From Adiantum capillus-veneris (Eukaryota > Streptophyta > Polypodiopsida > Polypodiales > Pteridaceae), in assembly GCA_014529385.2 (NCBI GenBank), contig CM043955.1, positions 140,602,140 through 140,666,139 of the forward strand: a stretch of DNA of 64,000 nt, given 5' to 3'. The number at the start of each line of letters is the position of its first letter. Within the stretch, counting starts at the first letter, position 1. The notes under the pieces are model-generated. The model had not been told where the DNA came from and did not search any database. It was given only the letters and a program-made list of their open reading frames with translations. The position numbers and the translations under genes are program-made. This document shows positions 53,656 through 64,000 of this stretch, piece by piece.

Positions 53656-53823
53656 ATCTGTACAATATATGGACAATCGACCCCATTTTCTATGAACATT
53701 GTCGTCCTATACGAGAGAGCACGAGGCCAAGTCAAATGTTATCGTAGTCTCATCAGAGAGACTATCTTCCAACAAGGTCATCAAGTCAAAAGGGTTAATA
53801 GATAGTCTATCTACCCCACTCAC

Positions 53824-54495
53824 TTGACGATAATGTTAGTTGTGTTTCTCAGAATAAGCCCAAACATATGGACTACTGTGGGAAGATGCCTAGAGAAATT
53901 TGGCGTAAAAAACCCAATGACTCAAATTGAGGAAAGGATCAAAGAGCATGAAATGCATCAACTAAACACTAGGTTGGTGCCATTAAAAAAGGTAGGCAAG
54001 TTCTATGAGGGAGAAGATGGGAACACCACTCTTCCTATGGAATTCCAAGGTGTAAAAACCATGGCAATCCTAGACATAAGAGCTGGCATTTCCATCACAA
54101 CAAAAGAGATATGGAATCCATGGGGAAAAGCAACAGTGAGGGCTACTAGGATGAACTTGTAGCTTGCAAATGGACACATGGAAAAGCCCATAGGAATGCT
54201 GGAAAAATTAGTTATTACTTCTTGTGGCATTGAATATGAGAAAACCTTTGCTATTGTTGATCTCGACAAGAAGAAAAATTACAACATAATACTGGGAAGA
54301 CCATTCATGCGGCAGTTAAAAATGGTCCAAGATTGGGGATACAGCCATATATACCCTAGACACATGGAAACCATGACAAGGATAAACTTAAAAGATCATA
54401 CTTATAAGGATTTGACAAGAACCCCTATGGAGGAGTTTGATTCCTCGACGATAGCAGGATCAAAACTTCCAACATGGTTGGGTAAGCCTAAATAA
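53824..54495 (+). pseudogene. Retropepsin-like gypsy fragment, copy 1
   Basis: Frame 53824-54162 reads KFYEGEDGNTTLPMEFQGVK and MAILDIRAGISITTKEIW. After a TAG it continues in the same frame with SCGIEYEKTFAIVDLDKKKN, YNIILGRPFMRQLKMVQDWG. D-x-G...ILGRPF is the retropepsin layout, but the active site is DIR rather than DSG. A diverged second copy lies at 60611-61060 and keeps LDSG. It belongs to a gypsy type in which protease is well separated from gag. Confidence 0.7.
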
Positions 54496-54499
54496 CTAT

Positions 54500-55735
54500 G
54501 GATGTGTGGAGCTTTGCAATGCCGAAGCTTAAAGCGAGAGGAATGTATCCTAGAAAGGATGATCAAAGCTAAGAATTACATCTTAGAACCATTTCTTGAA
54601 GAAGCATTAGAGCCACTAGAATGGGAACACATCTTGGCTACTATGGATGTGTGTGCTATTTAAGACAATCCAACAACAAAGTTTTGTGATAAAGATGGCT
54701 TTGATGTCGTTCCTTATTTTGCAATGAGTGTGATCCAAGGAAAGAAAGACAAGGAAGAAGACGATTTCTATGACTTTGTAGAACACTTGAAGCTTCAAGA
54801 AGATACCAACAATGGAAATAAGTACAAACTAGCAGGTGGCATAAATGACACTTTAACTAATGCACGGTTTTATGATTGTCATGATCAAAGACCTAGGAAC
54901 CAATGTCACCACTATAAGAATAAGTGCATCAGAAGTGGATTCCAAAATTCTCGATACTGATGCAGCCACAACAAGCATCCTCATGTGTGGCTCCTATATA
55001 GGAAGAAAAGACTCAACCAAGAAGAAGATGACCATGTCAACGAGCTAACAACACTCGGACCAATGGTCTAAAAAATTCATTCTAGAAACAACAAACCAAG
55101 AGCAAACAGATAGTACCTTTCCATAACTAGCCAAACCACAAAGGAAAAGTGCCAGATATCAGCCTTTTTGAGGATAGTAAAAATAGTGATGATTCTTACG
55201 ACATCTCCTACTAGGAACTCATGTTATCACCCTCACTAGTAGCTTCCGTAACAACCCTAGAAGGCCAAAAGCAAAGAACAACAAGTCAAAGCCAAAAAGT
55301 TTGACAAATCTGGATACCAAAGAGCCAATTCAGCCAAAAGCAAGAACGACTAAGAAGATCACAAAGCTGCAATCTTTTGTAGCTCAGATTTGGATTTGCA
55401 AAGAAGTTGATCCAAGCACAAAGAGGTCAGAGTTTATTTGGATTCAAAAATAGTTAAAGTATCAACTCCCAAAATCAGAATCTCGTCCCAACCAAGCATA
55501 CAAGGGCAGAAGCAAAGACCGTTGCTGACTCACACAAAGACAAGGTGGATCCCAAAGAAGTCTCTTCAAACAAAAACGAAGCAAGGGCAAGTATGGGTTC
55601 CCAAACGAGCATCATCAACAAAACAACCAGTCATCACAAAGAAGTTTCTCCCAAAGGAAACCAATAAAACTATTGTCACTGCACCGCCGCTTGAATTCTT
55701 TCAAATCCTTCTACGATTGCAATACAATTAGAGGA
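54500..55735 (+). other. Possible coding remnant downstream of retropepsin copy 1
   Basis: One frame reads ILERMIKAKNYILEPFLEEA and, after a stop, DGFDVVPYFAMSVIQGKKDK and YDFVEHLKLQEDTNNGNKYK to 54960. 55438-55731 is a Lys/Gln/Pro-rich frame. It continues the same element, but no known domain is recognised. Confidence 0.35.
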
Positions 55736-55955
55736 GAGAAAGTCACTCACTTCACCACTGCATGTTGCACAAGGCTTACAAATCAGGAGATAAAGTGAAT
55801 GCACTGGAAACCAACAAAACTATTGTCACTGCACCGCCACTTGAATTCTTTCAAATCCTTCTACGATTACAATACAGTTAAAGGAGAGAAAGTCACTCAC
55901 TTCACCACTGCATGTTGCACAAGGCTTAAAAATCAAGAGATAAAGTGAATGCACT
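55656..55955 (+). repeat. 150-bp tandem duplication
   Basis: Two copies start GGAAACCAA(T/C)AAAACTATTG at 55656 and 55806, with about six differences. 150 bp is exactly 50 codons, so it would have kept frame. Confidence 0.93.
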
Positions 55956-57446
55956 GGAAACACTCGGGGGAAAAATAAGAAGAGGCAACCAAGAGGAAGT
56001 CCAAATCTCTCTACAACCTTTAATCAAGAAAACGACAAAGGAGCTTCAAAGACCATCACATTGCTTACAATAGGAAGCCTTGCCAGAAAATGCCAATAAG
56101 CAACTTGCTTATACCCACATCTTGCACATCATAAATTTTTTACATGCATTGACTATGTATGAATAATAGGGCTACATTACAATTGCCCAAGCACAGCACA
56201 TACCCTTGACGACATTTTGTCGTCCAAGAGAACTCCAAATAGGAGAGGGGAAGGCATTGTAGATGTGGACCTAATATTATGAATATTAGAAAAAAATGTT
56301 TTGTGAGCTGCACTGAATTTTGGCGTTTGCTTGTGATAATTTTTTGACAAAATTCAGAGTATATGCCCTCATAATAGCGTTACAAGAGGAATACGGGGAC
56401 AAAAGCCATATATGAGCCCCTAGGGATATTGTTTAGAATTTTGTTCAAATGATTTTGATTTTGTTAAAGTTAATTTTTAGTTTTATTCAGCTATTTTTTG
56501 AGATTTTCTTGAAAAAAAGGGGAAAAAATCCATAATCCAGATGCAAAAAAGACTAAATAGATGCCAGGATAGTAGAAAGAGTAGAAGATACAAGATAATG
56601 ATGAAACTTCATAAGGTATGTGTCAAAATCCATAATCACAAGGCTATAATGTTAGAGGTAAGAAAAGAATGCTGACCAGTCTTCAACAACAATATGAGGC
56701 CAAAAATGACTGAGAATGGTCATAAAACTTCGGGATGGCCTACAAGGACAAAGAAAGTTGGTGATGCAACTAAATAAAATCATCCATCAACTGTAAATTT
56801 TCTTATCAGACACTTCATGCAACTACAAGGCTGTATACAGGAAGTAGACCTTTATACTAAAAATCTTCTATCTTGTATGTGATTTACTGAAGCCTAATAA
56901 ACAAAAGGGACTAACAATACTGACAAAAAAGGGGGGGCAAAAATGGCAATTCAATCATCTTTGTGATAAATTTCTAAAGGAACAACCAGGGGTCAAGCCA
57001 AATTCTGGTCATCATCATTGGTTCTACATGTGTTTGGCAGCCAGAAGGTGTCTAGCCAGAGATGCCCATCAGTCGTTTTTGAGACTAAAACCCTAAATTG
57101 TTAGCTTAGAAAGCCAAATACAAGTCCTAATCAAGCCAAAATTTGTCAGTGGGCTATGAATAGAGAATATCAGCTAAGGGTGAAAAAAATTAAAAGATAG
57201 ACGTCTAATTCCTAGCTAGAGATGCAATTTTTCAAATCTGAAGCCATGATAGCCATCTACATACCCTCTACATCATGTATATGAGTCTTGGAGACGAATG
57301 GACAATGATAGCTCATAGATGATCATCTATCGTGAATGATGTTGATAAGGCCCTTTTGAAGCAAGTTATTAACTTGGAGATTTAACTGGGGTTTGGCAGG
57401 CTTTATTTAAGTCATGTATCAAGTACTCGAGAGGGTCACTATGTAT
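55956..57446. other. Non-coding stretch with a possible polypurine/LTR junction
   Basis: AGGAGAGGGGAAGG at 56241-56254 followed by TGTAGATGTGGACC at 56258 resembles a polypurine tract next to an LTR start, possibly the 3' end of the element at 53.8 kb. No partner LTR is seen. The remainder to 57446 is AT-rich without recognised features. Confidence 0.35.
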
Positions 57447-57620
57447 CACGGGGGATTCACTAAGGGTTACCATATGGTATCACATGAGTGTACAATAGGG
57501 GGGTTTTCTAATGCCAAATGGATAGATTTTACATAGGAGGGTCCCGTATGTAGGGGTTAAAAAGGAAATTTTATTGCACGCAGGTGGCATCCCCCTATTA
57601 CTACTAGTGAATCCCCCGTG
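57447..57620. mobile_element. hAT-type MITE, 174 bp
   Basis: Perfect 16-bp terminal inverted repeats, CACGGGGGATTCACTA at 57447-57462 and its complement at 57605-57620, are flanked by an 8-bp direct repeat CTATGTAT (57439-57446 and 57621-57628). An 8-bp target duplication and a CA-start terminus point to the hAT superfamily. Inside is a further inverted match, CAATAGGGGG with CCCCCTATT. There is no coding capacity, so it depends on an autonomous partner. Confidence 0.92.
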
Positions 57621-57628
57621 CTATGTAT

Positions 57629-58009
57629 AAATTGTGTATATTGTGTGCTTTCAAGAACTATTTATAAAAATACTTATCCATGAATTTTTTATAGATAAAA
57701 TGCACCCTTTCCCTATTCAATCTGTAATTTTTTTCCCAATTCCATTTTACGATACCCTTTTGTATGTGAAAATGTGAGAAAAAATAAAATGTAATAACCC
57801 CTTTTGCTACACTCACGTGATAGTCACATAACTATTAATTGATCCTCCGAGATCAAGTAGAAGCAGTATGATGATTTACAGAGTACACAAAAGCTAACAG
57901 TGGTAAATGCAACTTTGATCACCTTGACGCAGGAACATCGCAAGTCCCCAATGAAGAAGAGCACACACAAAAGTAATTAGAGGATCTCTTATGTTCTTGG
58001 AGGTATCCT
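57629..58009. other. AT-rich stretch, no recognised feature
   Basis: No open frame or repeat recognised; it lies between the MITE and the DEAD-box pseudogene. Confidence 0.5.
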
Positions 58010-58757
58010 TAGAGCTCGTTTCAAAGGATCAACATCAATACAAGCACAGGGTTGGCCAATGGCTTTGAAAGGAAGGGACCTTATTGGGATTGCAGTGACC
58101 ACGTCACGGAAAACACTTGCCTACCTATTACCAGCCATTGTTCATGTCAATGCCCAGCTTGCACTTTCACCAAGTGATGGTCCGATTGTTCTCATCTTAG
58201 CACCCACTAGAGAGCTGTCCATCCAAATACAACAAGAGGCAACAAATTTTGGGGCTTCATAGAAGATAAAGAATACATGTGTTTACAGACGTGCAACAAA
58301 GGGACCGTAGATAAGGGAGCTTCAAAAAGGTGCAAAGATAGTCATAGCGACACAGGCCGTTTGATTGATATGCTCAATGGTAGAAAAAACAGCCTTTGTA
58401 GGGTTACATATCTTGTCCTTGATGAGGCGGATCAAATGCTATACATGGGTTCTAACCTCAAATCAAAAAAATTATCTCCCAGATTCAGCCTGATAGACAA
58501 ACTTTGTATTGGATTGCAACTTGGCCTAAAGAAGTTGAAGGTTTAGCCAAACAATTTCTACAGAATCCTTACAAAGTTGTCATTGCTTCACAAAATTTGA
58601 AAGCCAATCATTTAATTCTACAAATTGTACAAGCTATTTCTGTGAATGAGAAATACTCAAAATTGGTAGATTTATTGGAGCGTGATGGATGAAAGTAAAG
58701 TGATCGTATTTATGGAAACAAAAAGAGGTTGAGATCAAGTTTGTCTTGAGATCTAAT
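58010..58757 (+). pseudogene. Processed pseudogene of an RH20/RH30-like DEAD-box RNA helicase
   Basis: Reading from [21 protein letters not shown] (Q motif side) it keeps [34 protein letters not shown] (motif Ia), IVIAT, RVTYLVLDEADQML (motif II), QTLYWIATWPKEVEGLAKQF (motif III, SAT changed to IAT) and YSKLVDLLE with VIVFMETKRG. Walker A, AETGSGKT in the family, reads AVTTSRKT here, so ATP binding is lost. In-frame stops follow FGAS and ATKGP, frameshifts occur near 58350, 58450 and 58690, and a TGA follows TKRG. Blocks from several conserved motifs are contiguous without introns, as expected for a retrocopy. It lacks the start and the last third of the gene. Confidence 0.9.
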
Positions 58758-58869
58758 GAATCATAGTTCTTGTTGTGGTTTGAAAAATGTACAAGCACTG
58801 GAGAAAACAAAAGCAAAAACAACAACAAAGACTGCATCAACATTGACAATCAGGTCATGTTAGGAATGA

Positions 58870-59170
58870 CATGAATTCGGAGGGGGGAGTGTTGACCCAT
58901 GGGTCAACAGTACGACATAACTCAATTTTTGTACCAAAGACTTATTTTTTGAGAGTTATGGAATGATGCAGATTATGGTTAAAAACATCATTTGTAATGA
59001 GTAACTCTTCTAGTTGCAGAAGCCAGGGTGCAATGGCACTTCCAAATTGTAAATACAAAGCCATTTGACCCCTTGAACTCTATTTTTGGTATAACCATGG
59101 TAGCCTTAGTGTATAAGGTACCTAGGTCATTTTGTAAAGAGAAATTTATCATAATCAAAGCTTTGAGCTG
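58870..59170 (+). repeat. Copia-type polypurine tract and candidate LTR
   Basis: GGAGGGGGGAG at 58879-58889 is a polypurine tract followed by TGTTGACCC at 58890. CATGTTAGGAATGAC upstream resembles the end of a copia pol frame. The proposed LTR contains a TATA-like GTGTATAAGG near 59110. Its right end was not located. The DEAD-box pseudogene ends only ~120 bp upstream. Confidence 0.55.
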
Positions 59171-60600
59171 TCGTCAACTGTGTGTGTGAGAGAAAGAGAG
59201 AGACTGTGAGCTTCATCCTGACACTATGTCCTGCTCACTCATCACATTGGAGATTTGATTGCACCATTGCAAGGCTCGAAGAGAGCTACGCAACAACGCC
59301 ACATTCCACACAAAATGGAGCACATGCACTAACGCATCTACGAGTTATTTGTGGTCCTAAGTGTATGAAACAATGTCTATTTTCTATGTGCAAGTAGTCA
59401 TTAGAATTGTGGAAACATAAGCTACGCATAGGTACTCATAGATTTCAGTTTCTTACACTTCCAAAAATTTTCTCTGTCTTCTTACGCGTTTTTGGCAGAT
59501 GAATTTGGAGCAAGGATTTTGAGTGTAGAGGCTTTGGGACATGTGTATCCTAGTGAGGGGATGGTGTTCCTTAAGTTTTGTACGATCCTGGTATGATTTG
59601 GTGAGTTTCCTTATGTTTCTATGTATGTGGGTTGGGTGGTGTATTTGAGAGCAGTGAGATTCTTGATTTTGGTTTAGTTGACCTTCCAGAGTGTTGTATG
59701 TGTGGGATGGTCTCATCCTGACGAGCTAAAGAGATTGCCTTCGTGCGCCTATCGTGCCATGTGTTTCCTCGATTGACATTATGTTGATCAAGGTAGTGTT
59801 GCATGCACTTTATAGGAGGTGGTGTGATTTGCTCCCGCAACAAGCTCTCTCTCATAAGTTTCCAGTGGCTCTTCATAATAATAAGTTGGTGGAATTATAT
59901 TTTGACTTGTGAGTGGTTCTGCCGATGGAGTATAACAAGCAATAGCCCTATTGTCTTGAGGCAAAGGAGGTTGTTGTCCCAACACAATTTGCGGCTTGCC
60001 TCCCCCTTGTGCTATGTTTTTTGGTCCAATTTGGTACCTCGGTGGTGGTGGTTAATGTATACACATCCAGAAGTCGAGACAAAAGGATTGGAAATGTGAA
60101 GACGGCTCGTAAGGGCAACCCAAGCTCTAATGTAGCTAGAGACTTTGAATGTTCCCAAACAAGTAGTGCCAATACCTCCAAAAGAGGATGAAAGTGTGCA
60201 CATAGAAAAAAAACGAGTAAACCAATGAAACCTGGAAACAAAACGCCACTAGATACAAGGGTAGTAGCAAGCACAACAAATGAGGCCAAGTCTCAGGAGA
60301 TGGATGATAGTGCCACCTTACAATCAACACCTATCCCAAAATTCAACATGGACCATGAGATTTATCTAGGAGACATACGATTGTTATATGGTGATGCAAG
60401 GATAAAAGTGTCTGTAGCAAGTAAGCTAGGAACATTAAAGACTTTACCTTTTGTTAGAAGAGAACACAAGAAAAATATTAGAGATTAAGGTCATGCCATC
60501 TCAATGTAACCCAGTTCCATAGATGACAAATACAAAAGGCCTCCATAAATTGATGTCGTCGAGTATAAGATGCACCATTACTCTCTAAAAACTTCAATAG
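59171..60600. other. Unrecognised region with overlapping open frames
   Basis: On the minus strand a Pro-rich frame (59985-59788) reads GQQPPLPQDNRAIACYTPSA; on the plus strand 60225-60488 reads MKPGNKTPLDTRVVAS. Both could be gag-like debris of the element whose protease copy follows at 60.6 kb. No motif is diagnostic. Confidence 0.35.
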
Positions 60601-60610
60601 ATTAGGCCAT

Positions 60611-61060
60611 TTGTGGGGTCAAATGGGCAAAAACTTGCAAAGGATGGGGTTGAAAATCCTTCAAGATGCTCTTGTAAATGAAACCATGGAAAAAACTCAA
60701 CCAGAGAAGCCAAAATCAAAACATGTGCCATCAAACAAGGTTGAAGATTATTATAAGGGAGAAGAAGGGAAAATCACCCTATCACTAGAGCACAAGAGAG
60801 TGAAGACAATTTCCATACTTGATAGTGGGGTTAGGGTAGCCATTGCTACAAAACATATCTAAAATAAGTGGCGAAGACCAGCTCTCACAAAAATATGTAT
60901 GAAACTGCAACTAGTATAGAGATTTGTTGGCAGATCTTTGAGCATGCTTGAATAGATGATTTATCTTCATGTGGTATTGAATATAAGCATACTTTTGCCA
61001 TTGTAGATTTCGGTAAAAGAAACAATTTTGAGATTAGTTTGAGGCAATCATTTATACATT
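60611..61060 (+). pseudogene. Retropepsin-like gypsy fragment, copy 2
   Basis: DYYKGEEGKITLSLEHKRVK and TISILDSGVRVAIATKHI align with copy 1 at 53990-54110 and keep the LDSG active-site triad. After stops, SSCGIEYKHTFAIVDFGKRN (60970) matches the second half, with ILGRPF changed to ISLRQSF. It is broken by at least two stops and frameshifts. Confidence 0.65.
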
Positions 61061-62428
61061 GTCAGGCATTTTTTGGATGAAGATAGAGTCAGTGATCCAT
61101 GCTAAAATGCTTGCTCACTAGCCTCGAGTACATAGATGTACATAATGCTTTGAGTTTTTAGAGTGCTCTTGTAGAATTTATGTATAAAGGCTTGGTCCTG
61201 CTTAGTCATTTGCAAGAGTTTTGGATTGTTTGAACTTCTAAAATGTGGTTTTCAATGAGTATTTTCAGTCATGCTTGATAGCCAGTGAATCGGACTCATA
61301 CATCATGAGTTACATGCATTTGAAATGGGCGGTTCCTTACTTCGAAAGTGGGCGTGGATGCATGCGAGGAGAGGCAAGTGGGCCGATTTGCTGGATTTAA
61401 TTAGAAAATGTGTGGTCAAGGATAGAAATAGCCAAAGTGATAAGCTCCAAGTCGGAGCTTTACAACGTCGCATTCGGTGCTCGGAGTCACCCGCCACGCC
61501 TCCACCAAGATTTCTCGGTGTGGGTGTTAGCAGTGGCTAGCACATGCTACACCGGTTATGCATCAAGCGGGAGATATGCTATGGATGTCACAATATTTTG
61601 AACACACTTTGTATAAGTCTTGGGCTCACTTGGAGTTCCAAAGTTGTATATGCTAGTAAACCCATAGTAGAAGGGATTGTGGTGAAAGCCTTTAAAAGGA
61701 AGCCTTTATGCGAGGAGGCTTCATTCTTGAGTATCCACACTTGAGGATCCACTTTTGAGAGATCCCTCTCCCTTGAGTGTTCACTCTATGGCCTAGCCTT
61801 GAGATTAATGCCCATGCTTGAGAGGCTAGTGCTAACCATTGTAATTAGAGTAAGCTATTCTTGATTAATCTAATCCTTATTTCACTCATTAGTCTCTTCT
61901 TCTCTACATTTCATTATGTCATGAAGTAGTATTACACTTTCATTATTCTAGATTTGAGAGAGGTATGTACTTCTTGCTGTTAACCACTCCTATTCTTCTA
62001 CAAGCATTTGATTTGTGATATTTAGCATCACTAATTAGGTTGATTAAGTTGGGTCTTAATCTTGTAATTAGTGTGTGTGCCCTATTGTTTGTTTGTGTGT
62101 ACATAGGTTTTATGAAGCTCTAGCACCATTCACCTATTGTGTGTAGCTATTGATGAAGTGCCGTGATTGACATGTGGTGTACTTATCATTAGTGTGCTTG
62201 GGGTTTCTAGTCTATGGTAAGTCGGACTTCGGTCGACTTGATGTGTATAGGAGTTGATTGATTAGTGATTAGATTAGGTTTAGAGTTAGTCTTTCCATGG
62301 CTAATCTATACTTGCATTGGAGAGGTGATCTCTTGAATCCTCTATTTCTATTCATCCGATGCTCGTGCTTCCATGCCCTAGCCGGGTTGCCGATCCACGG
62401 ATTTGATAATTTTGTGTGGGTTGCGATT
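61061..62428. other. Non-coding stretch before Gypsy-D gag
   Basis: No coding homology recognised. It could include LTR and leader of Gypsy-D, but I find neither a primer-binding site of the TGGTATCAGAGC type nor a repeated copy. Confidence 0.4.
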
Positions 62429-63201
62429 AGGTTGTCCAACATTTGGTGAAAAGGCCCGCCACCTTCGAGGAGGCAATCGCCATTGCCAGAGAGAAAGAAT
62501 TAAAAGCTCAAAAACTTAATGAATATGGGAAAGCGGTCCCTAAGCAAAATAATGGCAGCGAAAAGGAGGAGAATCAACCAAAAGCTGGAGGCCAACATGT
62601 TCAAAGGGCTGCTAATACCGAACAGTTACAACAAAATACGTAAGACATGGTGACCATGATGCAAGAATTGCGACTTAGTGTCCTTGGTGGTGGAGGTGGT
62701 CGTGGTCGTGGGTGTGGTAGAGAAATGGCTCAAGCATGTGAAGCTCAGCCTAACGCGAATGGTGGTCATAGACAAGGCGGTTTTGAGCCAAAGAGAAGGT
62801 TCATCCCCACTTGTTATAATTGCGGTGAACTTGGTCATATTAGCACTTATTGTTCAGAGCCAGCAAGGATGGGAGGGGATATTCCCACTTCCTCAATAGA
62901 TTCCTAACAAAGCTAATGATTATGCATTGGATATACGAGGAGATCAAGGTACTAGACAGGAAAATCAAGCCTCAACCTTGGGTGGTAATGAGGGTATTAT
63001 GCGGGTTGAAAACAAAGACGCAAATGTGTTGCCAATAGGCAAAAGAGAGAGGGAAGGCTATGCAGCACCAGGGCCTAGCAGAGAAAGAAAGGGAAGCAGA
63101 AGGAGGGTAAAGATGCAACAGCCAAGAGAAATAGAAAGCCTCGTAGACAATTTGAAGTGGCAGATTTGTCTTTCGGAGAAGGCTAAACAGCTTACAGTTT
63201 G
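62429..63201 (+). pseudogene. Gypsy-D gag C-terminal part with zinc knuckle
   Basis: PATFEEAIAIAREKELKAQK marks the end of the gag domain. An in-frame TAA at 62641-62643 follows, then a Gly/Arg-rich stretch and CYNCGELGHISTYC (62813-62854), a complete CX2CX4HX4C nucleocapsid knuckle. After a stop at 62905-62907 the sequence continues in another frame with a basic KGSRRRVKMQQ stretch to 63201. Confidence 0.85.
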
Positions 63202-63744
63202 AAGGAAGTCCTGATTGGGAGAAAAGTGGATTGTACTTTTGGACAGTTGATGAATATGGTGCCCAAACTTAAAAGGTAGTGGAAGTCATTAGTGAATCCA
63301 GAAAAAGAGCCGAAGCATGGACAAGTCAGAGTGTTGTCTATGGGAGAGTGACTTGACATCTGTCCTGTGGTGCATGCTTGGCACAGAGGTGTGGGCATGG
63401 GAGAAGCCTACATTGATGGAGGTGCTCAAGTTTGTGTGATCACACAGTCATGTGTGGAGAGATTAGGTCTCATTATATGCGAAAGCTCTAGATTTTGGTT
63501 TCGACTGGCAAACCATGCCAAGGTAAAATGTTTGGGGATGATCAATAATTTGGAAGTTGAAGTCGTTAATGTGAAGGTTATGGTGAACTTTCATTTTATG
63601 CCAGCTGGTCTGGGAGCTTTTTCTCTCATTTTGGGACAACCTTGGTTGAGAGCTATTGGTGTCGTGCAAGATTGGCGCAAGGGCACAATTGGTGTGCATG
63701 ACAAGAAGGGTGAAAAGAGAGTGTTTGATATGATTACCAAATAG
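63202..63744 (+). pseudogene. Gypsy-D aspartic protease
   Basis: The frame reads FGQLMNMVPKLKR, stop, KHGQVRVLSMGE, stop, then AYIDGGAQVCVITQSCVERL (63409-63470), VKVMVNFHFMPAG and SLILGQPWLRAIGVVQDW. The active-site triad is D-G-G, a variant of D-S/T-G that also occurs in plant gypsy elements. Two stops (TAG near 63274, TGA near 63350) precede the protease core; the core itself is open. Confidence 0.82.
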
Positions 63745-64000
63745 CCTATGGCACTTGAAGATGTGAGTGAGAATGATGAGTCCGAAACTACCAGTGTGAT
63801 GATAGTCTTGAAGACTTAGAAAGTAGTAGTACTTCGAGTTCCACTGATGAGGGTGAAGTTTCATTTTTGTTGCTAAACGAGGAACAAAAAGAAATTAGTG
63901 AAGTGTTGCAAGTATCAAGGAATATAAATGCTTCAAGCCGTTTAGAGAAACTTGAAGAGTTAATGCAACCTAAACAGGAACTACTAGTGAAGAAAGAGGT
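63745..64000 (+). pseudogene. Gypsy-D acidic linker before reverse transcriptase
   Basis: After a frameshift the frame reads DDSLEDLESSSTSSSTDEGE and LLLNEEQKEISEVLQVSRNI to the edge. Ser/Glu-rich linkers of this kind separate protease and reverse transcriptase in gypsy elements. Confidence 0.55.

Larger units (their letters stand above)
62429..64000 (+). mobile_element. Gypsy-D: gag 3' part, protease and linker, running off the window
   Basis: A gypsy element on the plus strand. Gag begins abruptly at VQHLVKRPATFEEAIAIARE, which is normally deep inside gag, so the N-terminal half is deleted. Protease and an acidic linker follow; reverse transcriptase would lie beyond the edge. Confidence 0.8.

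Noticed and set aside
57990-58262. Functional DEAD-box helicase gene
   Set aside because: Walker A is destroyed, there are in-frame stops and frameshifts, and both ends of the protein are missing.

Overview
The window looks like intergenic, transposon-dominated nuclear DNA of a land plant. The evidence is plant-type Ty1/copia and chromodomain Ty3/gypsy retrotransposons primed by initiator tRNA-Met (TGGTATCAGAGC sites), a plant RH20-type DEAD-box pseudogene, a hAT-type MITE and very long (CT)n/(CA)n microsatellites. I recognise no intact host gene. A large-genome, non-flowering lineage such as a fern is my guess; the sequence alone does not settle it.

Layout. 1-3629: 5' LTR, leader and most of the gag-pol frame of a well-preserved copia element on the minus strand, cut by the window edge. 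3655-7200 and 17600-19765: two diverged, collinear, inverted repeat arms rich in (CT)n/(GA)n. They flank a centre that carries a decayed Helitron of the Helentron (HLE2/Helitron2) type on the plus strand. Its parts are a possible RPA-like zinc-ribbon gene (10.0-11.1 kb), a cysteine-rich N-terminal region, an HUH Rep domain, a PIF1-like helicase and, at the C-terminus, an endonuclease/exonuclease/phosphatase (EEP) domain (12.3-17.4 kb). 20425-27084: a tandem array of about 1.3-kb units, each with compound (TC)n(AC)n tracts; one unit holds a SINE-like insertion. The array ends abruptly inside a gypsy gag.

27085-45883: a Ty3/gypsy chromovirus (Gypsy-A, minus strand). A 4.2-kb block (gag, leader, 5' LTR, flank, second gag fragment) is present twice, about 14.13 kb apart, and nearly identical. 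The pol of Gypsy-A is split at 32952/38202 by a younger nested copia element (Copia-2) with identical-length 322-bp LTRs and a 5-bp target duplication. 45884-47836: duplicated flanking DNA with microsatellites. 47837-51805: an older, related gypsy (Gypsy-B) carrying a 660-bp insertion that resembles a captured gene fragment. 51806-57440: remnants of other gypsy elements (chromodomain, LTR with TATA box, two diverged copies of an unusual retropepsin, a 150-bp tandem duplication). 57447-57620: a 174-bp hAT-type MITE. 58010-58757: an intronless DEAD-box helicase pseudogene just upstream of a copia polypurine tract and LTR. 62429-64000: the 3' part of gag, a protease and the start of a linker from another gypsy, running off the right edge.

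Nothing here forms a host pathway. The biology is layered insertion: old gypsy elements and repeats, then duplication by recombination, then younger copia insertions, with one rolling-circle element embedded among microsatellite-rich repeats.
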